From Rhineura floridana (Eukaryota; Chordata; Lepidosauria; Squamata; Rhineuridae), in assembly GCF_030035675.1 (NCBI RefSeq), contig NC_084482.1, positions 229,406,943 to 229,470,942 on the forward strand: a stretch of 64,000 nucleotides of DNA, in the 5' to 3' direction. The stretch's first letter is position 1, and every line of letters begins with the position of its first letter. The notes beneath the pieces are model-generated. The model was not told the origin of the DNA and searched no databases. It saw only the letters and a list, made by a program, of their open reading frames with translations. Shown here piece after piece: positions 1 through 9,510 of this stretch. The position numbers were made by a program, and so were the translations under genes.

Positions 1-1075
1 TGCACTCCAGTTGAGCTTCTAATATAGTGTTTTGAAACAACTTCCAAGCATTTTTGAGCGATGTGACCCTCTGGACTTTGTTTTTCAGCTTTCTTTTTAC
101 CAATCCCCTCATTTTTGTGAAGTTTCCTCTTTTGAAGTCAAATGTGACCATGTTGGATTTTCTTTCCAATTGGCCATTTACATGTATGTTTAATTTAATA
201 GCACTATGGTCACTGCTCCCAATCGGTTCAACAACACTTACATCTCGCACCAGGTCCCAGTCCCCACTGAGGATTAAGTCCAGGGTTGCCGTCCCTCTGG
301 TCGGTTCCATGACCAACTGGTCTAGGGAATAGTCATTTAGACTATCTAGAAACTTTGCTTCTTTGTCATGACTGGAACACATATGCGGCCATTCTGTGTC
401 TGGGTAGTTGAAGTCACCCATTACTACCACATTTCCTAGTTTGGATGCTTCCTCAATTTCATATCTCATCTCCAGGTCTCCCTGAGCATTTTGATCAGGG
501 GGACGATAGATTGTTCCCAGTATTAAATCCCTCCTGGGGCATGGTATCACCACCCACAATGATTCTGTGGAGGAGTCTGCCTCCTTTGGGGTTTCGAGCT
601 TGCTGGATTCAATGCCTTCTCTCATGTATAGAGTGACTCCGCCACCAATACGTCCTTCCCTGTCCTTCTGATATAGTTTATATCCAGGGATAACCGTATC
701 CCACTGGTTTTCTCCATTCCACCAGGTCTCCGTTATGCTCACTATATCAATGCTCTCCTCTAAGACGAAGCACTCCAGTTCTCCCATCTTGGTCAGAGGT
801 TCCTAGCATTAGCGTACAGGCACTTGTAAGCAGTGTCTCTCTTCAAGTGTCTTTGGCACTTGTGGTTTGGCCTGTGGTAATTTTGCCCTTCTGAATTGAT
901 ATCCTGTGCCCCTGCTCTCACAATGCCTACTTCTAGGCCTACCCCTTTTAAAATCTCATCATTTCTTTGGTCTTTATCCCAGGGGGGAGGTTTATTCCAA
1001 ACCGGACCTTCCTCAGCTCCTGTCGGGTTTCCCCCCTCAGTCAGTTTAAAAGCTGCTCTGCCACCTTTTTAAGGT
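1..1075 (-). mobile_element. CR1 LINE, 5' UTR and endonuclease part (copy A, cut by window edge)
   Basis: On the minus strand the sequence encodes pieces of a CR1 ORF2 N-terminus. Endonuclease (APE) motifs include ITETW, the GGGVALYV block and VVMGDFNYPD. The non-coding 5' region lies at about 790-1075. It matches 45961-47035 almost base for base, so it belongs to the duplicated block, and the rest of the element lies left of the window. Several stops and shifts break the frame. The 5' end lies inside an L2 tail, so this CR1 was inserted into an L2 before the duplication. Confidence 0.85.
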
Positions 1076-1262
1076 GGCCTTTTGAAGACTTTCCTCTTCC
1101 AACAAGCCTTTTCAGTTGAGACCTATCCCAGTCTGTGTCTGTGTTAGAAATGCTTTTTAATATTTGTTTTAACAATATGTTTTAACCCTTTCTAAAAGAT
1201 GTTTTAACACTTTTAAAAAAAATGTTTTTAACGTTGGGAGGAAGGGGGGGATATAGATCTAA
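1076..1262 (+). mobile_element. L2 LINE 3' tail (copy A)
   Basis: The text runs from GAAGACTTTCCTCTTCCAAC into a T-rich stretch and a remnant of the GGGAGGAAGG...ATATAGATCTAA ending. That ending is the usual L2 3' end in this window (compare 35113-35285 and 47036-47305). It is shorter than the B copy: the stretch holding CCCTGGGCTCCTACTGGG is deleted here. It ends in a short (AGAC)n run. Confidence 0.7.
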
Positions 1263-1284
1263 CATAAGACAGACAGACAGACAT

Positions 1285-2050
1285 AAAATACACCCCTGTC
1301 TCACACCCTTTTCTATTGGGAACCAATGGGTCTCTCCATATTCTGTCCTTGCAGTAGCCTCTTGTCCAAAGTATAGGTTGCACATCAGGACAGTCAGATG
1401 TTGTGGCACCCCCATTTCTTTTAAAGCATTCCATAGTTTTTCATGATCTACACAGTTAAAGGCTTTGCTATCATCTATAAAGCACAGGGTGATTTCCTTC
1501 TGAAATTCCTTGCTCTGTTCCATTATCCAATGTATGTTTGCGATACATGTGGTACCTCTTCGCTGTCTAATCCAGCTTGGACATCTCTCATTTCTTGCTC
1601 CATATACGGTAGTGTTTGTTGTAGAATCTTGAGCATTACTTTACTTGCATGGGATATTATGGTAATCATTCAAAAATTACTGTATTACCTGAGATCCCCT
1701 TTCTTTGGAGTTGGTATATATATTGAACGCTTCCAGTCTGTAGGCCATTGTTTTCTTTTCCATATTTGTTGACAGATTTTTCTCAACATTTGGACAGATA
1801 CCATCTCAGTAGCTTGTAGCAACTCTATTGGTATGCCATCTGTTCCTGGTGATTGTTTCTTCCACGTATTTTAAGAGTAGCTTTTACCTCACGTTCTACA
1901 ATTTCTGGTTCTTCATCAAATGGTTCCTCCGTGAATGAATCTGTCATCCTTGCATCTCTTTTATACAGTTCTTCAGTGTATTGCTTCCATCTTCCTTGTA
2001 TTATACAGCCACGAGAGTGGCTGTATACTATAGCCAGTGTGGATTTTTCA
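1285..2050 (-). mobile_element. RTE-BovB-like LINE reverse transcriptase fragment (copy A)
   Basis: The minus strand encodes RT blocks typical of RTE/BovB: CFIDDSKAFNCVDHEKLWNA, QEATARTEYGETHWFPIEKG and VRQGCIL, then upstream RT text near 1860-2000. The frame is shifted several times and the YADD block and C-terminus are missing. Matches 47379-48140. An L2 tail abuts its low-coordinate end. Confidence 0.8.
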
Positions 2051-2560
2051 CCTTCCAGAATGTTAAATTGAAATTACACCCCAAGCCATTCTGATGCTTC
2101 CCATGAGCTCATTTCAAAACAAAACCTTACAAATCTTATAGTCCTGAACTCAGAAACGCTTGCTTAACAGCACTTCCCATTTTCATGGTAATACATAAAA
2201 CAGTCAGAGAGTCAAGAGTTGAAAGGCTAAAGAGAGAGAAAAAAAACCCAGAGCCCTTTTGGACTTTTTTCTCTCAGAGTTCTCAAAATATGTTGAATTT
2301 CATGAAAAATCAGCCATGTTCACAGAGTACCTGTAATCCTAATACTGACCTTGCCCCATACTCTGACCTTCATCTAGTGCAGTTGAAAAGTTGAAAAAAT
2401 GCCTGGCTGATTTTTAATTAATTTAATAAATTTTGGCTGGAGCCCTATGATAGTGTCGGGCATGCTCAGTAAGAACCAACTGTCAGAGTTCTAAAACCCA
2501 GACTCACAGCTGCTGGGCTTGGCTAATCAGGGGGCCACACCCACTCCAGACTTTGATTTC
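2051..2560. other. No gene recognised (copy A, duplicated with 48141-48650)
   Basis: AT-rich sequence without a supported coding region. It contains A- and T-runs near 2240-2270 and 2390-2430. It is nearly identical to 48141-48650, so it is part of the duplicated block rather than a separate repeat insertion that I can name. Confidence 0.6.
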
Positions 2561-2745
2561 ATGTAAGACAGTCATGGCTTCCCCCAGAGGATCCTGGGAA
2601 ATGTAGTTTGTGAGGGGTGCTGAGAGGAGACTCCAATCCCCTGACAGAGCTCCAGTCTCCTAGCAACTCTCAGCACGCTTTACTAGCTACAATTCCCAGG
2701 ACTCTGTGAGAGGAGCCATGACTGCCCAAGTGTAATAGAGGCCTG
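2560..2745. repeat. Foldback (MITE-like) inverted repeat, copy A
   Basis: Two arms of about 60 bp face each other: AGTCATGGCTTCCCCCAGAG...GGAAATGTAGTTTGTGAGGG on the left, and CTCTCAGCAC...CTACAATTCCCAGGACTC...GCCATGACTG on the right. Together they make an imperfect palindrome around 2645. This fits a non-autonomous DNA transposon remnant; the family is not identified. The same structure lies at 48666-48830. Confidence 0.55.
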
Positions 2746-2949
2746 GTGTGGATGTGGCGAGGGACAGCTTTGGTTTAAATTTGGGTGGGAGGTAGGGTTG
2801 CCAGGTTCGGGGCCTGAGACTGATCCTGTATCTTTAGGAGAAGAGAAAGTCAGCCAAGTGCAGGTGTTCTTGCAACAAGAGACCTCTTGGTTAGCCTTCC
2901 CTTCTGCCTGGTACCCACCCACCCAATCGCGTACCCCCTGCCTGCTCAT

Positions 2950-3162
2950 CCCCCAGGTCAGTGTTGGACTATGACCTGGGAGACCAGGGTTTGAATCCCC
3001 ACACAGCTATGAAGCTCACTGGGTGACCTTGGGCCAGTCACTGCTTCTCAGCCTCAGAGGAATGCAATTGTAAAACCACCTCTGAATACCATTTACCATG
3101 AAAACCCTATTCAAAGGGTTGCCATAACTCCAGTTGACTGGAAGACAGTACATTTCCATTTT
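2950..3162 (+). mobile_element. Sauria-type SINE (copy A)
   Basis: Contains a tRNA-type B box (GGGTTTGAATCCCC near 2990), the conserved core GTGACCTTGGGCCAGTCACT, and an RTE-related 3' part (GGGTTGCCATAACTCCAGTT). Such SINEs are diagnostic of squamates. The tail reads ACAGTACATTTCCATTTT instead of the common ACAACAAC type, a subfamily also seen at 14556, 37676 and 61612. Confidence 0.85.
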
Positions 3163-3905
3163 CAAACATGATTGTACAGAAATAAATCCCACTGAACTCA
3201 AAAAGTATGCAAATGACCAAACCCTCCCTCCCTTCTCCCTCCTATCCCCTCCCTCTTGCCCCTTCCCTCCCCTTCGTTTGCCCCTCCCTCCCCATCCCCT
3301 TCCTCGTCCCCATGGTCAGTTTTACCTATCTTAATATGATTGCACGGAAGTGAATACCATTGAACTCCATAAGCATACAAATGATCAAACCTGCCCTCCA
3401 CTCCCCCTTCCTTTGCCCCCCCCCAATATGCTCCTTCTCTTTCCCCTCCTCCTCCCCAATGGTCAGTTTTATCTATCCTAATCATGATTGCATAGGAGTA
3501 AATCCGATTGAACTCAATAATCATGCAAATGATCAGACCTGCCTTTCCCCTCCTTCCCTTTCCTCTCCCTTCCTCCTCCCCTCCCCTCTTCCTTCTTCCT
3601 CCTCCCCTGCCCACTTCAGCCCCCCATCCCTCCCCCCGGTCAGTTTTACCTACCCTAAGCATGATTGCATGGGAGTAAATCGCACTGAACTCAATAAATA
3701 TGCAAATGATCACATCTGTCCTTCTCCCCTCCCCCTCCTGCCTGCTCCCATCCCAGTCCTCCCCTCTGCCTTTCTTCCCCTCCCTCCTCCCCCTCGCTTC
3801 CCCATCCCCTGTGGTCAGTTTCACCTATCCTAAGCATAATTGCAGGGGAGTAAATCCCACTGAACTCAATAAGCATGCAAATGATCAATCCATTCTCAGC
3901 AAACT
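3163..3905 (+). repeat. Pyrimidine-rich minisatellite, five units of about 150-175 bp (copy A)
   Basis: Each unit begins with GGTCAGTTTTACCTATCCTA, followed by a conserved block (GATTGCA..GGAGTAAATC..ACTGAACTCA.TAA..ATGCAAATGATC) and a 50-90 bp C/T-only tract. Units start near 3163, 3314, 3461, 3638 and 3814. Four of five units hold a perfect octamer ATGCAAAT; the second has ATACAAAT. The long open frames on both strands here are by-products of the C/T tracts. Copy B is at 49266-49970. Confidence 0.85.
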
Positions 3906-3959
3906 TGCACAGGATCCCGTTAATTACCTCCCAGATTAAAAAGCAGGGAAATTCACTAA

Positions 3960-4189
3960 TTGGCAAAAAAAACCTTGTGGTTTAAGAACGTACCTATAGC
4001 GCACAGCTATTTCTGTCAAACTTTCAAAAGCAGGGAAATTGGGCAGCTATAGTGAATGCAGCAGGGGAGCTGGAGACCTGAACTCCTCTCTGAGATATTG
4101 GACTGCCCTACAAATTGGTCAAAATGCAAACACCATTTGGGTTGGTCTTTCACAGTCCAATCCACTTCCTGTGTAGCTTGGAAGAATTT
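3960..4189 (-). pseudogene. Exon-like cassette, possible decayed class II alpha-1 exon (copy 1, truncated)
   Basis: Read on the minus strand, this is the 3' part of a roughly 237-bp cassette that ends in a donor-like ATAG|GTACGT at about 3991-4000. It is cut at 4189 by the copia fossil. Weak reasons to think of an MHC class II alpha-1 domain are the FDQF block, the L-x-x-F-x-x-F-like spacing in the 53.8-kb copy, and nearby alpha-2 exons. It carries stops in every frame beyond about 70 codons. It could instead be an unclassified dispersed repeat. Confidence 0.35.
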
Positions 4190-6242
4190 GGTAACCGTAT
4201 TCTGCAAATACTCACTCTTTCTTACAGCTACTCTGTTCTGCTGAGGTGCTGTGATTTCATACTTAATTCTTTTCGCAAAGAAAAACCTCTGCAGTTGCTC
4301 AGACAGAAACTCTCCTCCTCTGTCTGATCTAATTCCTGCTATCCGTGTTTTATACTTTGCCTCCACCCATGCTATATGGTGTTTAAGCGTTTCAGCAGCC
4401 TCAGCTTTGTTCTTTAACAAATAAACAAATGAGAACCTTGTAAAGTCGTCCACCAGGACAAAGTAAAATTTGGCTTGTTCCTTTGTTTGTTTAAATGGTC
4501 TTGCTAAATCCATATGCATCAATTGAAATGGTCTTTGGGTGTTACTTCTCCTTTCCTTGTTTATTGGAGCAGCTGTGGCTTTCCATTCATTACAGATTTC
4601 ACAGCTTATATATGCAGGGCAGCTTTTAAATTGCAAGTCTGCACTGTGTTTTTGTGTTTTAACCAATGCTCCAAAACTTACATGCCCAAACCTGCTATGG
4701 TAATTGTGAATACATTGCTCATATGGGTATTTGTTTTCAATTACATTAACCTTTTTCACTTCCTTGTTTTCAATCATGAATAATGCGTTGTGCACCTTTC
4801 CCTTTACACATATATTTTCCTTTCTGATTTCACACTCTCTGCTATTGAAACATACATTGTACCCCATGTCATTCAATCTCATTACTGACATAATATTTCG
4901 TTCCAAACTTGGCACATACAGTACATTTGTAACTAAAGTATTCAGACAAGCAAAATACACTGCCCCTATCCCTTTAATTTTCCTGCTGCTTCCATCTGCT
5001 AGGAAAACGTTCTGCTGTTTTGCAGGGGTAAGTTTTTGAAACAGTTCAGCGTCTTTTGAGAGAAAGGCTGTTGATCCTGAATCAAGGACCCACAACGTGC
5101 TGTTTTCTTCTTGCGTCTTTCTTCCACTCACGACATGCACTGCAAATGGTTCAGAACTCTTTCTGCTTTTCTTGTCTGCGTAGGTGGGAAGGGGAACCAC
5201 ACTTGTAACACCGTCTCTGCCCATACGCCCTGCTACCTTCTTCAGTCTGTTCCTTCTTTTCTTTGCTGCCTTGCTTGCTTCTCTCTTGTCTCCGCTCAGC
5301 CTCTTGTAGCAGCTTTGTAGTCAAGTAATTTACATCCAGCTCTCGGTCGGGTAAGGTTTCAATCGCACTTATGACTGCATCCCATGACTCATTCAAAGTT
5401 GAAAGAATTATGTACATCTTTTGTTGTGGCGTGTGGTGCACATCTAAGTCCTCTAACTCTGCAAATAACCTCAGCATTTTCTGTAGGAGTGTTTGCATTG
5501 CCTCGCCCTCTTTATAACGAGCTTGATACAGCCTCCTCGCGAGTAAAACTCTGCTGCCTGCTGTATCCCTTGTGTTTGCACGTCTAAGGGCTTCCCAAAC
5601 ATCTTTTGCAGTAGTTAGTCCTCTCACATTAATTAACTGAGAGTCTTCTAAAGATAATATGAGCAAAGCTCTTGCCTTTTCCTCTGCTCTTATCCACTCT
5701 GGTGGGGGTCTTGAGGGACTGTCTTCAGACACGGTTTTCCACACACCCTCTTTCACGAGAAGCATCTCTGCCTTTACTCGCCAATAAGCGTAGTTGGAGT
5801 TGTTCAGTCTCTCCAAGGGTATTGACGAGCTTCCAGACGTTGCCATTTCGCCTCTGTTCAGCTGTAGGTAACGCAGACCTTGTTCCTTTGGTTCTTGCTT
5901 CCTCTGGAACCTGTGGAGCTTCAGAGCTTGTAGTAAGCTGGGCCCATAACCCTTGTTGCGCTCTAATGCCCTGAACCAACTGGCCAGCTGCCCTTGTTGC
6001 ACAGGACACAGTGCGGAGTACCACGCCCTTCAGCAAAAGAATCACAGTCCAGAGTTGTTTGCAAATAACAAATACCTTTATCCAACACACCAACGAACAC
6101 AGCTTATCTCCTATTACCCCCCACACAAACTGTTCAGTGCTTCTGGGCTTTATGCCCAGCCAACTGATATGCTGCAGCTGTGTGGCCTTACATTGTTAAC
6201 CCCTTTCAACCTCGGGGAATGATTCTGCAACAACACTCAACA
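4190..6242 (-). mobile_element. Ty1/copia-type LTR retrotransposon fossil (5' LTR, gag, protease, integrase)
   Basis: A broken copia-superfamily element on the minus strand. In order from high to low coordinates it has a 5' LTR (5995-6242), a gag region with a UBN2-like domain and a CCHC zinc knuckle (about 5200-5840), a protease region with a DSGS active-site motif (about 5060), and a GAG-pre-integrase/integrase core (about 4200-4800). Reverse transcriptase, RNase H and the 3' LTR are absent. It has lost its 3' half and has a few frame breaks. It is absent from duplicate copy B, so it arose after the duplication or was lost there. Confidence 0.85.
5995..6242 (-). repeat. 5' LTR of the copia fossil
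   Basis: On the minus strand it starts TGTTGAGTG and ends GTGCAACA, giving the expected TGTTG...CAACA inverted termini over 248 bp. The next internal bases contain TGGTTCAGGGCATTAGAG, which resembles a Met-tRNA-type primer site. The outer flank (GTTCCTCTCAGATAGG) is the same sequence that precedes the zinc-finger exon in copy B near 56433. Confidence 0.75.
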
Positions 6243-6542
6243 GTTCCTCTCAGATAGGATCCATCCTAGGTTTGGACATTCTAGCTGTGCATAAGTACTG
6301 GACTGTCCACCTTACGTGGAGGAACAAGAGCACAGATTTTTGTTAAAATTGTCTCTCTCTACATCTCTTCTCACAACCTGTTACCAAGCACTGCTAAAAT
6401 AACTCCATACAAGGCCTCGACCTTTGACAGTCAAACATGATATCAACAGAGCTCCAAGAGATATGTTTTCATAGCACAAATCATGATATATTCACAGGAT
6501 TTCTCCACAGCATTTTATCTCCTTTTCTTTTCATTCCCTCAG
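6243..6542 (+). other. Intron sequence before the copy A zinc-finger exon
   Basis: Matches 56433-56742 nearly base for base. It ends with a good acceptor (TTCTTTTCATTCCCTCAG) at 6542. An open frame runs back to an ATG at 6437 across this intron, but the conserved acceptor and the phase-1 junction indicate that coding starts at 6543. Confidence 0.7.
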
Positions 6543-8620
6543 GATACATCTGGGGTGTCAAGGCTGAGGGAGAAACATCTGAAGTATCACTGGAAAAAGA
6601 TGAGCAGCTGCAGGGGCAGAAACTGAGGAGTCAAGATGGAGCAAAGAGACAAGAGGAGAGACAAACTCACACCGGCGACAAACCTTATCAATGCTTGGAG
6701 TGTGGAAAGAGCTTCAGGTGGAGAAACGCCCTTACAGTGCATCAAAGAACTCACACAGGGCATAAACCCTATAAATGCTTCATGTGTGGAAAGAGCTTCA
6801 GGTGCAGTAGCACCTTTACTCATCATCAAAGAACTCACACTGGAGAGAAACCTTATAAATGTTTTGAGTGTGGAAAAAGCTTCAGTGACAGTAGCAACCT
6901 TACCTCACATCAAAGAACTCATACAGGAGATAAACCTTATAAATGCATGGAGTGTGGAAAGAGCTTCAGTGACAGTAGCCACCTTACTTCGCATCAAAGA
7001 ACTCATACAGGGGACATACCTTATAAATGCTTGGAGTGTGGAAAGAGCTTCAGGTGCACTGGCCACCTTACTTCACATCAAAGAACTCACACAGGGGACA
7101 AACCTTATAAATGCTTTGAGTGTGGAAAAAGCTTCGGTGACAGTAGCAACCTTACCTCACATCAAAGAACTCACACAGGAGACAAACCTTATAAATGCAT
7201 GGAGTGTGGAAAGAGCTTCAGTGACAGTAGCCACCTTAATTCGCATCAAAGAACTCATACAGGGGACAAACCTTATGCATGCTTGGAGTGTGGAAAGAGC
7301 TTCAGTCAGAGTAGCCACCTTACTTCACATCAAAGAACTCACACGGGGGACAAACCTTATAAATGCTTGCAGTGTGGAAAGAGCTTCAGGTGGAGTAGCC
7401 ACCTTACTTCACACCACAGAACTCACACAGGGGACAAACCTTATAAATGCTTGCAGTGTGGAAAGACCTTCAGGTGGAGAAGCAACCTTACTTCGCATCA
7501 AAGAACTCACACAGGGGACAAACCTTATAAATGCTTTGATTGTGGGAAAAGCTTCAGTGACAGGAGCACCCTTACTAAACATCAAAGAACTCACACAGGG
7601 GAAAAACCTTATAAATGCTTGGAGTGTGGAAAAAGCTTCAGTGAGAGATGCTCCCTTACGGTGCATCAAAGAGTTCACACCGGGGACAAACCTTATGCAT
7701 GCTTGGAGTGTGGAAAGAGCTTCAGGTGGAGTAGCCACCTTACTTCACATCAAAGAACTCATACAGGGGACAAACCTTATAAATGCTTCGATTGTGGGAA
7801 AAGCTTCAGTGACAGGAGCACCCTTACTAAACATGAAAGTACTCACACAGGGGAAAAACCTTATAAATGCTTGGAGTGTGGAAAGAGCTTCAGGTGGAGT
7901 AGCCACCTTACTTCACATCAAAGAACTCACACAGGAGACAAACCTTATAAATGCATGGAGTGTGGAAAGAGCTTCAGTCAGAGTGGCCACCTTACTTCGC
8001 ATCAAAGAACTCACACAGGGGACAAACCTTATGCATGCTTGGAGTGTGGAAAGAGCTTCAGTCAGAGTAGCCACCTTACTTCACATCAAAGAACTCACAT
8101 GGGGGACAAACCTTATAAATGCTTCGAGTGTGGAAAAAGCTTCATTGAGAGATGCTCCCTTACGGTGCATCAAAGAGTTCACACAGGGGACAAACCTTAT
8201 GCATGCTTGGAGTGTGGAAAGAGCTTCAGGTGGAGTAGCCATCTTACTTCACACCACAGAACTCATACAGGGGAAAAACCTTATAAATGCTTGGAGTGTG
8301 GAAAGAGCTTCAGTGACAGTAGCACCCTTCTGGTGCATCAAAGCACTCACACAGGGGAAAAACCTTACAAATGCTTGCAGTGTGGAAAGAGCTTCAGGTG
8401 GAGAAGCAACCTTACTTCGCATCAAAGAACTCATACAGGGGACAAACCTTATAAATGCTTAGAGTGTGGAAAGAGCTTCAGTCGGAGTAGCACCCTTACT
8501 TTGCATCACAGAACTCATACAGGGGACAAACCTTATAAATGTTTAGAGTGTGGAAAGAGCTTCAGTCGGAGTAGCCACCGTACTTCACATCAAAGAACTC
8601 ACACGGGACAAACCTTATAA
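6543..8620 (+). CDS. C2H2 zinc-finger exon, 23 tandem fingers (KRAB-ZNF type, copy A)
   Basis: Terminal exon of a KRAB-type zinc-finger protein, normally a nuclear DNA-binding repressor. The acceptor at 6541-6542 opens in phase 1 ([10 protein letters not shown]...), followed by an acidic spacer of about 45 residues and 23 C2H2 fingers joined by [16 protein letters not shown] linkers. Contact residues (-1,2,3,6) by finger: WNAV, CSTH, DSNS, DSHS, CGHS, DSNS, DSHS, QSHS, WSHS, WSNS, DSTK, ECSV, WSHS, DSTK, WSHS, QGHS, QSHS, ECSV, WSHS, DSTV, WSNS, RSTL, RSHS. Position 6 is Ser in most fingers. All Cys/His ligands look intact; finger 23 has Arg for the helix Leu. A 2-bp loss in the linker after finger 23 ends the frame at 8618-8620. 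No KRAB exon lies upstream in the window. The 84-bp units leave a second frame open as well; that is a shadow. Confidence 0.85.
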
Positions 8621-8650
8621 ATGCTTGGATTGTGGAAAGAGCTTCAGTCA
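8621..8650 (+). pseudogene. Out-of-frame finger 24 start, cut by CR1
   Basis: After the 2-bp loss, finger sequence continues in another frame (CLDCGKSFSQ) and is interrupted at 8650 by a CR1. It resumes after 9046 with decayed finger text. Confidence 0.75.
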
Positions 8651-9038
8651 AAGAAGCTGAATGTTGGAAGATTCAGGACAGACAAAAGGAAGTACTTCTT
8701 TACTCAGCACATAGTTAAACTATGGAATTTGCTCCCACAAGATGCAGTAATGGCCACCAACTTGGATGGCTTTAAAAGAAGATTAGACCAATTCATGGAG
8801 GACAGGGCTATCAATGGCTACTAGCCATGATGGCTGTGCTGTGCCACCCTAGTCAGAGGCAGCATGCTTCTGAAAACCAGTTGCCGGAAGCCTCAGGAGG
8901 GGAGAGTGTTCTTGCACTTGGGTCCTGCTTGCGGGCTTCCCCCAGGCACCTGGTTGGCCACTGTGAGAACAGGATGCTGGACTAGATGGGCCACTGGCCT
9001 GATCCAGCAGGCTCTTCTTATGTTCTTATGTTCTTATG
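8651..9038 (+). mobile_element. CR1 LINE 3' end inserted in the zinc-finger array
   Basis: Encodes the ORF2 C-terminus (KKLNVGRFRTDKRKYFFTQ...) to the stop at 8822-8824. The 3' UTR follows and ends in TTCTTATG repeats (9015-9038). The 8-bp duplication TTCAGTCA sits on both sides (8643-8650 and 9039-9046), giving exact borders. 5'-truncated. Confidence 0.92.
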
Positions 9039-9262
9039 TTCAGTCAGAGTGGCCACCTTACTTTGCATCACAGAATGCATACAGGCAACAAACATTTTAC
9101 ATGCTTGGAGTGTTGAAAGACCTTTCGTCAGAATGGCTATCTTTAGGCACATCAAAGGATCTGTACAAGGGAAGAGATGTATAAATGCTTTGATTGTGGA
9201 AAAAGCTTTAAACAGAGTTCAACTCTTTCTTTGCATCAGAGTATCCATACGGGGAAGCTGGG
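9039..9262 (+). pseudogene. Decayed zinc fingers downstream of CR1
   Basis: Three finger remnants are readable: a [16 protein letters not shown]-type finger, one with its second Cys lost, and a final [20 protein letters not shown] finger ending IHTGK. They lie in two frames with stops between, so this part is no longer translated with the main array. Confidence 0.8.
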
Positions 9263-9510
9263 CTACCAACAGGATCTTTATGGGGAGTCTTCTTCTCTTA
9301 GCTTAACCACACACTGTTCCTCTTCCCTTCACCTGTATCTTTGTGGCCTGTCAGTTTTTCCTTTGCAGAGACAGAGACATTTTTGCTTTTACAGAGTTGG
9401 GTGAGCACCCAAGATGGATGCTGAGTCCAAGGTGGCTGCAGAAGCCAAAATGGCCTCTCAGTTGTCCACTTTTTCCCCATCATATCTCCCTCTCTGGCAG
9501 TTTCTAGCTG
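9263..9510 (-). mobile_element. Possible 3' LTR remnant of the ERV fossil
   Basis: It lies directly 3' of the env fossil on the minus strand, with a purine-rich stretch near 9470-9500 where a polypurine tract would be. No second LTR was found to confirm it, so the assignment rests on position. Confidence 0.3.

Noticed and set aside
2640-2690. X-box-like CCTAGCAAC near the foldback repeat
   Set aside because: It lies in one arm of a MITE-like foldback without Y or S boxes at class II spacing and without a class II first exon nearby.
2990-3010. tRNA-like B box as a tRNA gene
   Set aside because: It belongs to a Sauria SINE; no complete cloverleaf follows.
3198-3824. 208-codon minus-strand frame rich in Gly/Arg/Glu
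   Set aside because: Produced by the C/T-only minisatellite tracts. The same sequence is open on both strands and the indel in copy B is not a codon multiple in the repeat context.
3163-3905. Regularly spaced repeats resembling a CRISPR-like array
   Set aside because: Units are 150-175 bp with low-complexity pyrimidine spacers in a vertebrate genome: a minisatellite.
6636-8462. 608-codon open frame overlapping the copy A zinc-finger exon
   Set aside because: It is the +1 shadow of the 84-bp finger repeats, which lack stops in that frame. Its text repeats every 28 residues ([11 protein letters not shown]...) and has no independent start context or conservation. The same applies to 56839-58206.
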